A DNA stretch of 64,000 nt. Source: Anaspis maculata (taxonomy: Eukaryota; Arthropoda; Insecta; Coleoptera; Scraptiidae). The notes beneath the pieces were generated by a model. It was not told the origin of the DNA, did not search any database, and saw only the letters and a program-made list of their open reading frames with translations. The stretch covers positions 29,321,681 through 29,385,680 of the forward strand of contig OX421965.1 in NCBI GenBank assembly GCA_949128115.1, in the 5' to 3' direction. Of this stretch, positions 11,678-23,000 are shown piece after piece. A program made the translations under genes and the position numbers. Each line of letters begins with the position of its first letter. Position 1 is the first letter of the stretch.

Positions 11678-13030
11678 CGTGTGTCGACAAATTCAAGTCA
11701 AAGAGCACAATGTACATATATGTTCTTCTTTATATAATAAAAACATAGATAAAAAATACAAAACAATAACACTAGGCATTCAGATAGCTGCAAGCCACTC
11801 ATCTTATTCCCCCATTATCGAAGGTTGAGGTACCACCCAGCACCATCTATCCTCTTTTACGTGTGATGTATTAACAAAAACTGCTAGTTTTTTAATCAAA
11901 GGACCTCAATCTCCGACTGCTGTTTCTCATAATGCCTATCAAGTAAATCTAAACGCTAAATTTGCCTAAATACCTTGTTAGAAGTGAAATAGAATTACTA
12001 ACCAGTTATAACAGAAATGTGTAGATCGCTGATTGATCATATTTACTTTGATTCAAGCTCAAAATTGAAAATAAAAGTTAGAAAAACTTTGTATGTTTAT
12101 GTAAAGTATAGCAAAAATTAGCTGTTATATTTTTTATACAATTTGAAATAATTATAATTGAAGCGAGGCTATTTTAGAACACAATAATCAACAGCCATGG
12201 ATTTCAAAAGGAAACGCTTGAAAGAGGTTTCTCTATAGGGATTATAGTGCTGTAACATTTGAAATCCATAGCTTCTGTGGGATGGTCTCGAATTTTAATT
12301 GCATACACAATGAAAACGTACATATGACTTATGTATTAAGAATCATTGGCAGAAATTTTTCACATGAGTTTGTAGCGTTAGATCTTAGACATGGTAAAAA
12401 TGTTTCTAAATAAATGATTAGCTTAAGCCTCCCCCTACTCCCCCCCAACACACTCGTAGTTAAGCAGTATTAGACAGAAAGTGAGATGTAGCATTATTAC
12501 TAATCCAAAAACGGTGTTTATTTAGAAATGTTTTTGCAACCAGATTAACTTGAGATAAAATAGCTTTAAAATAATCGACTTCTTAATTAATACGCTATTT
12601 TTCATATCTTTACGACGTAATTTATAAGAATGGAGATGACGATGTGGAATACACTTTAGGATGGATTTACTAGCATAAAAATTGAACAGACAAATAATAA
12701 CAATAAAATGAATCTTTCCGAAATTAATTACTAGAGATGTTTATTGAGTGTCACACACCCTCCGTCATCCCCCTGAAGACGCACACATACGCACACGTTA
12801 TGCTTTCGTTTCCGTTTTGTTGGTGGACTCTTTCTCAGATTCTTATGGGAGTATTAAACTTTGTGCCTGTCTTGTATGGTAAAGAATTTTGATACTTAGT
12901 ACATACTTGAACATATAGTATTCGACGAGAAAAACTTGATGTGACATGTATTTCACTCTATGAATTATTAAAAACTACAACTACATTTGCATTTGACTTG
13001 TTGTGTTTAATAAAAATATACTCAAATGTT
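11678..13030 (+). other. Probable TRMT9B 3' UTR with several poly(A) signals
   Basis: Non-coding AT-rich sequence follows the TGA at 11675-11677. AATAAA hexamers occur at 11736, 12070, 12409, 12702 and 13009; the last is followed by a T/G-rich stretch. No transposon ends are visible here, unlike the introns, which fits a long UTR. Which hexamer is used cannot be told from sequence. Confidence 0.45.
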
Positions 13031-13309
13031 GATACGGCGTTTTCATTTTTCAATTCAACTTCAACTATCAAGTTGTTATGATTGTAAAGCGTTATTTCCT
13101 TTTTAAACTATTGAACTGATCTCCATGAAACAGGTGAGTCTGTATGAGAAAAATGTTAATACTGTGGTGATACATAAACGGCTCAACATTATAAATTATA
13201 ATAAACAATTTTATTAATACAACAAATCTTTGAGCCCAAAATGAAATACTTACTTAATTCAGTTGAATATTTTCCAGTTCTGATGTTATTGTGCCAATTG
13301 CAGATGAAC

Positions 13310-13562
13310 TAGAGTTGACGGCACACCACAGGGACCTGTGGGCGGAGCCTAACTGCGCGAACTTAGTTCATCTAGTGGTGCACCTAGATTTGCAGTGGGC
13401 TTTTAGGTTTGCCTGTGACCGGGTAATGGTCCTTGGGTAATGGTGCATCACTTCAGCTGACGATATTGCTCCCCCTATTTCAACACAAGGACTCGTTCAG
13501 AACGATTTTTGTTTTTCTGTTTGACCCCGCCTACAGGTCCCTGTGGTGTGCCGTCAACTCTA
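13310..13562. mobile_element. MITE, 253 bp, between two convergent genes
   Basis: Ends TAGAGTTGACGGCACACC and GGTGTGCCGTCAACTCTA are perfect inverted repeats, and the match continues through CACAGGGACCTGT to about 35 bp. I do not see a clean target duplication. It lies between the TRMT9B and topoisomerase 3' ends. Superfamily not assigned. Confidence 0.7.
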
Positions 13563-13876
13563 ACATTGAATAGCGCACTGTTTCATATATCACCATGTAG
13601 TTTATCCACAACTTTCCTTCTTCATATTCATGCCACAGTCAGTCAGATAGATTCTAATACTGATCAAACATCAAAGTAACTGAGAAAGTTTGATATCATT
13701 CACAGCAATCTAAAACTATCTCGTTTTGAAATCCACCGAGCATTGAAAGCACTAATTTGACTCATTTTGAGAAATGAAAAACATGGCTACCCTGGGCAAC
13801 CTGACTGAGAGAACGGACTCGTTTCGTCTTAATTGAAACTTATCAGCATACCTTTCGACGTTCATAGTGTTGAGAA

Positions 13877-14018
13877 GTTTATTACGATACGAGTTATCTT
13901 GATTGTAAAGCTTTATTTCCATTGAAAATAAAATCGACCTTCATAAACAGGTGACTTAGTACAAGTACCTACACATATTGTGTTGTTAATAAATATTTTA
14001 AACTTACGGTTAATCATT
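13877..14018 (-). terminator. Topoisomerase 3-beta 3' UTR and poly(A) signal
   Basis: On the minus strand, AATAAA lies at 13917-13912, about 100 bases after the TGA at 14021-14019; a second hexamer is at 13882-13877. The convergent neighbour ends upstream of this, so the two transcripts need not overlap. Confidence 0.5.
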
Positions 14019-17000
14019 TCAGACAAAGTATGCAGCTAGTTGGGCCATTTTGTCTTTCGGCTTTGGCCGTCCTCGTCCTCGGCCGCCGCCCCTTCCGGCC
14101 GTTTTCCCGCCCCTGAACGGTCTGGGTCTGCTGAAAACTGCCGTCTTCGGTTTGTCCACGAGCTTGGAGAATTCCTGCGTGCAAAAAACGCATCCCTTCA
14201 TCTCGGTCGCGGAATTCGGCAGCTTGGTTTTTTCTAATTTGTACTCGACGTTGACCGTTTGTGCGCCACAATCGCAGATATCCGGCAGCACAGTGATTTT
14301 TTGTGCATCATCAAAGAGACTCAATATTGTATCACATCTGGAACAGAATCAGAAGTTGGCAAAGTGTTGCTGTGATTCAGGTTTGAATGAGAAGGCCTCA
14401 CTTTGTACATCCGAGTTTCCACTTTGGTGCCGACGAAGGATCCAGTACCAAAACACCAGAGTCGCATTCGACACAATTGCAAACGCCGGTGCTGTTCAAG
14501 CTATAGGCACAAGTCGGATGCGAGCAAGTGTTGCATCCACTTCCTTTCTTCATATCGCTGAAACATAGACCAAATGCAAATACATTTACTTTGCAAAAAA
14601 TACACAGGATGGTCTGAGTTGTGATAGAAAAATTAACTTTGAATATCATCAGCAGAGCTTTGCAAAGTTTTGGAACTAATATTTTAAACAGTTAATAAGT
14701 CAAGTCGTGTTTCCTCGTTCATCGTGATCGCCGTTTGGCGTAATTTCTGTTAAGTATAATTTTACTTTGTAACTTTGTAAGACGAGCTACCAGAGAAACC
14801 CACATAAAATGCTCTTTCTGCGCAATAAAATATCTGCGAGGGAAGTGTTTTAACCCAGAAGGACGACGGAAGTGAAGAGGTCGTTATCGCGTATATCAGT
14901 CGGATATTGACAACCCCAAGAAAGTGCACAGTCACCGAAAAAGAGCTGTAAGCGGTGTTACACGCGATGCAGAAATTCCAGTGTTATGTAGAGGGAGCAA
15001 AATTTAGAGTGGTGACGGATCACTACAGCCTGTTGTGGCCTCAACGCTAGAAAATACTTCGGCACTTTGATTCAAAGTTTCGAGAAAAAACTTTTGGAAT
15101 TCAACTTAGACAAAATTGAGGAAACATGTCGTCTACAAAACCTGGTTAACGCTATATACAAAGTGTTGAACTCATCACCATCACGCATACTTACGCGAAA
15201 GGCGGATTATTGTAGCAGTACGGACAAAAGACGAAGCTCTTCCCCTTGTTGCCCATGGTCCAAGACTGCAACTCGAAATCGTCCAGAGGACACTTGAGCT
15301 CCCTGAACAACCTCACGGTTCCGTTCTGGGGCAAACTGTACGTCTCGTCGCACTGAGGGCAATGCAACCTGGCTGGTTTCGCCTGTATGTACTTCATGTA
15401 CCGTCTGCATTTGCCACATCTGGAGTGCGCTTTCCCGGAAGCACTCAGAGGAGAAAACGACACTTCGAACAGCTGATCCATGTTGTCGATGTTCTTGACG
15501 AAATATTGAAATTTCAACCGGAAAATATCCACGGTATGCTTGAGGACGGCGTTGAAGTTGGCTTTTCCCTGAGCTATCAGGTTCAGTTGTTCTTCGACGG
15601 CGGTGCGCATGGTGGGCAAAACCAGCTGAGCATCGATCTACAAAAAAAAAATTGCGACTTGGAAACGCGGGCTACTTTGATGGGTTACCTTCTGATAACC
15701 ATGAACCAAAACGATGCCCAAAGTTGTGGGCTTCAATTTTCGACCTGGCGTCACAGTGACGTAGTTTCTCTGGCTTATGTTGTTGATGTGGACTGGAATT
15801 GAAGCGTCAGTGCCGATTCCGTGCTTCTCCATCAAGGTGATCAGTTCGGATTCCGTCAGATAATCTGGAGGACAGGTTTGGTGTTCACTAAGGCGCATCT
15901 CTTTGATTGACACCATCTCGTTTGCCGTTAAGTTCGGTACGATTTCGGTTTTATCGAAAGCCTGCGAAAAATTGTTTGTTATCAGAATAATATTCTGGAG
16001 ACCAAATAAATTACTGGCAATCTGGGCCAGGGGCCAGTTGCAACCGCTATTTCCAAAAGGCGGATAGGTCAATCATTGTTGAACACGCTGTACCTATAGG
16101 TTTTATTAAAATATTAAAAAACCACACCTCTTTCGGAAAAGTCGAACATGACATGACGCATAACGTATTAAAAACGGCGGCGAAATGTGAAGCTAATAGC
16201 TGTATTCATTTGGCTGTCAATCTCAGATATAGCCAAAGTTGATATACCTCAGTTGATAGTGATGTCTCTCTTGTTTCTCAGCAATTTGTCACTTTTTCTC
16301 TCTCTAACGCCCAGTTGCTCACTTCGAGTTTAAACTCGCGTTTAGGTAAACTTGGTTTAGGACTTAAACTTGGTTTATTTTTTTGAGTGTTTCTCAGTCC
16401 CTCTTAAACTGTAGTTTTGTAAAACTCAGTTTAATTCTTGTTGGTAATACTTATTTGGTGGAAACCACTGAAAACAGCTAACTTCAACAGCTGCCACTGT
16501 GAGTGTTGTTGGCAGACCGTTGTCAATCTTCTGTTGTTAGGTGTCATTTTGAAATCAAACGAAGTCACAAGGTATGTAAACTGCTGGTCTATAATACGTA
16601 GTAGGTTTTGTTATCAAAATAATAACTTTTAGGCACAGCATGAGCTTTGGAAATCAACTGGAATTGGATAGTCTGAGTCTAGAAGGAATTAAAAAAGATG
16701 CAAACTTTTCACAGAAAGAGCAACAACTTTCAATATCTCATGTGAAGAACCGCATCACTTCAACGTGGGCAATGCATGGAGCTCTCTTCTATAGCCTATA
16801 TTTGATCCAACCAGATCATATCCCAACAATGTCTCTCCCAGCATCTGCGTGGACAGTGCTAAACTCCAGATCAAGAGTTTCAAATCCACAACTAGGCTTA
16901 ACTTTTGGTGCCGGAAATGGCAAAAGTTTTCCGGAAATGGCGAATGACCTTCAAGAGTGCGTGGTTTCTGCTTTGAATATTGGTTCTCACCTACCTCAAT

Positions 17001-20000
17001 GAGTTCCTTCAAGGCGGCTCTTCAACCGATATAAAATAATCACATCCCAGTTTTTCACACAATGTAATATTTTTTATTGATATCTTATAATCATAAATGT
17101 TTCTACATATATGTGTAAATTGGTGCTTACAAGACAATAAATAAACCTTTGGTACCGATCTTTCTTCTGATAAACTACAATTCTTCTCATTGCAATACCT
17201 AGATCATCTGATCCCGGGCGAGGTATGAGAATAAAGAAGTGGGTAGTTCCTTATGCCAGCAGCAAAATGCGAGACAAAAATAACCAGGGGAACAGGTGAA
17301 GGTCTTGACCAAGCGCCTAAACGGAAAATGGACGAAGAATTGTTGGGGTTATTCGGAAACGCAGAATATCAACCTGTGAAGAACGATCACTTTGCAGGAA
17401 ATCGATCGTGATTGTCGGGATCCCGAACTAAGCGATAATTTGCTCTCACAGGAATTAGGGGGCCAAGCAAAGCAATGGAGGCACGAAACACTTTTTAATA
17501 CCCTCAGTTTTGGACACGTCGTGATACTTCAACTTTGACGTATGGATCAGATGCTTAAACTAGGTTTAAACGAGGGGTGCGCCACCGTTCAACGTAAACT
17601 CGGTTTAAACCAAGTTTATCTGTTAAACTAGCCCTGAGCAACGCAAAAAATTCCCTAAACTTGGTTTAACGTTAAGCGAAGTTTAAACTCGAACTGAGCA
17701 ACTGGCCGTAACTGAGATGAGACTAAGTGAGATTGTGGTAAAAGGAAAGCGCCTATTAGCTGCATTCCTTTTGCCATAAATATCAGATCTTATCGCCCCA
17801 GTTGATAGTCGTATCTCACTCGTTACTAAACAATTTTTCACGTTTTCTCTAACTAAGATAGGGTAAAAGGAAACCGCCTATTGATTGGCAAAAGCGATAA
17901 ATAAAAAAAAATATCACTAGATCTATTTTCTGATGAGTTGCAATCACGGACGAACAGACAAAGCGCTTGTAATACAGGTGTTCAGCAACAACGATCTACT
18001 GAAGTACCTACTGATTATTTATACACATTTGAATATAATTACCTGCCAAGTCATGATCGTAGTGAACCCAGGATCTATGAGAGTCTTTCCAGTGACCGAA
18101 AAAACTTCATCGTTGATTTTCAATGTGGCCGTTGTGCTGAGGTATCGGCAGTCCTTGGCCAACGTTCCGATAAAATGCCTGGCTATGTAATCGTAAAGCT
18201 TCCAAGATTCAGAGTCCAGTTCATTCCTAGACGCCAATTTCATCGGTGTTATGGGAGGGTGATCGCCTGAGATTTATTAGAAAAGTTGATGGATTATATA
18301 GTTTTGTTATCATTGCTGCATGCAGTGCACATACCGGCATCGTGACCCTGTTTTGGCCGGCTAACTCCATTGGATAAGATTTCTCTAACTTCGCTGCCCC
18401 ATTCTGAGCTGTGCTGTTGTTGACGCAAAACTCCACTGAAGATTGACGAAAAATACAGCGTTAAAAAGTTTATGAAAATTACCTGTTCATGCATCTCGTA
18501 ACGAGTTCGTTATATGCATGCTATCTTTATCTGTATCTATGAAACTCCTATACCTCTCGCTCTGTGTCTATTTACGTTAATGAGTCGTTATTAGGATACA
18601 GAAAAGCCCTCAGTTTCTGCAAACGGATATCAATTTAAAATCACCACAACGCTGGACACAATTAGTTTTTTCAAAGTTTGAAAAATGTAATAGGCCCAAG
18701 CCCTATCAAGGGGATTCTATCCTGCGACTCTTGAGGTGGTAGGGATGACGCGCTGTTTACTAGGGGAAGGTACAACATTCGAACACAATGAAATTTCGCT
18801 ATTTTGAAAGATAGTGGTCAACTTCTTGTGACAGAATAATGAGTAAAATATCAGCCACTGGACGTGAATGCCTGGTCTCTATACATAGCGAGTTGGATTA
18901 TTTTTCTTCAAGAATGCCTGCAAACGATTCCATTATTGGTCCGTAGCCGATGTAGTGCATAAGATAACACAGTTTTGTTGAAAAAAATCGAAATGAGTCA
19001 CACTTGAACTCACCTCATATATAAATGTAGTAAAAATGAGAATTTAGTACACACCCAGCAGGTGATATTTTGATTTTTAATTCTGCGATAAGCAGTCTAC
19101 CACAATCATTAGAAATAACTTAGCTAGAAAGGGTCGAATGACCACCCTTTGGCCCTTCATAAGTACCTCAAAAACAAGTCTGACTTTCTTTGTGGTCCGT
19201 GGAAGATCCCATAATAAACCACACTAGTGTCCATGTCCGCGATTTATAATCCTAAGCATATCTGGAATGGAATGTCATATTGACTTGATTTTTTCTGTAA
19301 TGTTCCACTTTATTCTTGTAGGTAGGTGTGCCTTTGTAATATGTATAGAGCTCCGCGCAGATTGAGGAGTCAAAGTTTTGCGATTGAAAAACTCAATTGA
19401 TAGTTTTATATTAGATATAAAACCCGTTTCCAGGTATTTTAAGCATCTTATATACTTACACCAAATCAAAATTTTCAGGATAACGCGTGGTTTCAGTACG
19501 AGGATAACTGATGTAGCCTTGCGTGTACAATCTTTCGGCAATCTGCATGGCATGATGCGGTCCCATGCCCAATCCAGAGCTGGCCACCCTCATCAACTCG
19601 ACAGTGTTCAAAGCGGGAGGTCGGTTTTTAGCCTTTTCCTTTGACACGACGCTGACCACTCTATTGAAAATTAGAAAAAAAAATCGAATTAAACTGATTG
19701 TAGTGAAATGATTTATCGAAAATATCTTCATACTTTGCTTGAGTTTGATCTTTGATCAGCTGCAAGAACATGCTGGCGACGTCTTTGTCGAAGCACCGGA
19801 TTCTTTGCCATTCCAGATTGACATCGTCGCCGTCTTTTGTTTTGACCGTAACTTTTACGACCCAATACGCCTCGGGTTTGAACGTTTGGATCTGGTCGTG
19901 TCTTTGAACGCAGAACCCAAGGGTAGGCGTTTGGCAAGGACCGTAAGAAATCAGGGAGGAGTCCAGGTCTCCGTAGCGGCCTTGGAAGAACTTCGTTTGG

Positions 20001-23000
20001 AACCTGGTGAAGGCGCAGCCGATTCTGAGATCGAGTTCTTGTCTGGCATCCACACTTCTCGCTTCGTTCTCATTGGGATGAGCTGGATGAAACAAGTTTG
20101 ATGATATAAAATTGGAAGCCTTCCTGGTTAGAACAAAATAAATCAAGACAGTGAAAATAAGTGGAGAATAGGAAACCGCTAAAACATAGAACTACGTATT
20201 CCCAGAGTCATTCAAGGCATCGCTTTTTGCTCTTCAGTAAGTATACTTGTTGCCTAGCCTCATCAGCTTAGAACCCCGCTCAGGACTGTGCTCTGTAGGG
20301 CTACAGAATGTGAAAGGATGGGGTAGTCGTCGCGCTGGACTGTCAAAAGAGACGTTCACGAAAAATACCCCTATTGAGGGATGGCAACGACAGAGTCCCC
20401 AGAGGTTAATATGCAGGGTGTTTCAGCGATGAGAGCAAAAAATTCAACTGTAAGTGGATCGCGTCAAAATATGACGAAAACCTATATAACCCTTCAACCC
20501 TTCCCAACCTAACAACCCTTCAAAGTTCACTTTTTTCGGATTTCAAAAATTTCAAACTCAGGAACGTTGCGACAAATTAAGCTTTAATTTAGCATAATGG
20601 CGGCTTTACAGAACTTCGTTTGTCGCCGGCGACAGTGTCGCTGGCCAATAGGATTCAATCTGCCTGTACTCCCCTACCCCCTCCAAATCCTTCCCGCGAC
20701 ACGAGTTCCTGTCGTCGTGTCGTTCAAATGATTCAACTACAGTGGAGTGGGGGATTGTCGCCGGCGACATACGAAGTTCTGTAAAGCCGCCATAAGCTGG
20801 TTTGTCATATTTATCTATCAACCTGCCAAATTTTGGAAGAATTCAATCAGTGGCGTGGAAGTTATGGGGGTCACCTCAAGTCAAGTTTTCTTTGGATGCT
20901 CCTAAATTATTGACCCTCATAATTTCTACACCACTGGTTGAATTCTTTCAAAATTTGGCAGGTCAGTAGATAATTTCGACAAATCAGTCAAAAAAAAGTG
21001 AAGCACTTAGAAATTAGAAATTAGTTGAAGCACTTCAAAATATGCAGTTCGATTGTTTTTTGTGAACATTCTGTAACACGAAATCTCATTTCTTGACATA
21101 AAGATACTAATACTATATTGCTAATTATTATCATGTAAAAGTTTAATTACTCCTTGATCTTAAGAAACAAGACCGCAACGTAGCAGTGATGTAATGTTCG
21201 AACACAGTGTTACGATTGTGGAGCTCTCGTGCAATTCTAATGCATTCGAGAACATACGCATAGGTTTTGGACCGTTCGAACAAACTGGAGACCCCAACGT
21301 GTGAGTAGAACACATTTGCTCAATAGGTTATTGGACGCTGGTGCCATTATAATATTTTACTAGGATCGGGTTACCAAGTATACATCAATAAACCCTTTTT
21401 GAAAAGAAAAACTTGACTTTTTCCACGCGTCTATTTGTTACAGCAATTTTGAAAATTCGCCTGACGTCATAGCTACTTCCATAAGCGCTGCGCATGTAAC
21501 GAACACAGAATGCGAGAGTCGCGGTAAGAGGAGTAGCGATGGAGATATTCAGTAGTGAAGCCACCAGCGTTCTGTAATTTTTTTAAGGCACTTAGAATTG
21601 AGATATCGTGCTGCAGTTTCCACTATGGGTAAAAAAAATTGAGTCCAGTAGCCTATTGGGCCTATTGAGAGGTGCCGCTTCCAGAGCACGCCAGTATTAC
21701 ACGCGAAGGTGATCGACGTTTCGACAGCCGTCGCGATCTGTATGTCGCGGTCAATATGGAATTGGCCAGAGAACCGGTGGAAAGTTCCCGAAGGAAACAG
21801 TGGGAGTATACAGGGTGTTTACAAACTTGGGGTAGAAAATTGAACAGCTGATAGGGGAATGCTCTGGAAGTGCCAGAAAAATATTGAAAAGAATTAATGA
21901 TTTTTATTTTTGGAAATATGGAGGGACAAAAGGTGGTCCTTTGACCCCTTCTATTCTATTTTCGTTATTTTGAAAAATTTATGTCAACTCTTCCATCAGA
22001 TCAAAAAGCAATTTTTTTGAGCTTTTGAATGGGTTTTGTAATTTGGTTTAGTGTATGTACGTATGATGAGTCCTAAAAATCCATTTTTCCTCGAAAATGC
22101 TCGTGAACAGTTCTAGAGGTTATAAAACTGATGTAGAGCAACAAATGGCAAGAATAGTTCCAAAATGAAATTTTCTGCATGTATTTTTGGAGAAAACTGG
22201 ATTTTCAGGATTTACGATTCACCCTGTATAGTAAATCAAATTACAAAACACATTAAAATGTTCAAAAACATTGCTTTTTGGTCTGTTTAAGAAAGTTTAC
22301 TTTGATCTTTCGAAATAACGAAAATAGAAGGGTGTTGGAGGATCACCTTTTGACCCTCCATGTTTTCAAACACGTTTTTTTAACATCAATAACACCACTA
22401 CGATTTTGTAACGGTACGGCACGTCCAGCAGAACTGTAATTCGAGTGAGCTGGGCAATTTTTCTAGTTTGTTCTTGTCAGTGATTTTTAGGAAATCTGGA
22501 TTTTAGAACATTTTGACCGTCAATCTATGTGCGTCTGCAGAGGTGTCAGGTCGTCCATTGTTTGACCAATAATTTTCCAGGGCTTGGCACGACTCTTTGG
22601 CTGGGGCAAACCAAAGCGTCGATGCTGCAATTTGCACTACTTCTGGAGCGACAGTATTAGATTTTCACCACACTACCGTTAGGTTGTCCCTTGAAAGTGA
22701 GCCGTTTCATTGACCGCATGAACTTTCTTTATTGTAGCTCTTCATGATGAGGAGCTTGTGGTGTGGTGATCAGCGCGGTCGACTACCACTCCAGAGGTCG
22801 CGGGTTCGATCCCCGCCGGAGACGGATTTTCACCTCGAAAAACAAGCTTCTTGGTTTAGTTGTGTCGCATAGCACGTAAAATACGAACGATGGTGCCGAC
22901 CCCCTGCGATGTTGGTGGTCGTCAAAAATCCCTACCCTGTGTTGGAGCACACAGGGGTTCGGCAAAATTTCCGGTATAGTGGAGGAAAGCATTCACCGGC

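Noticed and set aside
19739..20101. Plus-strand 120-codon frame
   Set aside because: Shadow of topoisomerase 3-beta exon 3, which has clear family motifs on the minus strand.
22757..22830. A functional tRNA gene, because of the GGTTCGATCCC box
   Set aside because: The sequence does not close into a cloverleaf acceptor stem and is joined to a 230-bp body with an A-rich tail; it is a SINE head.
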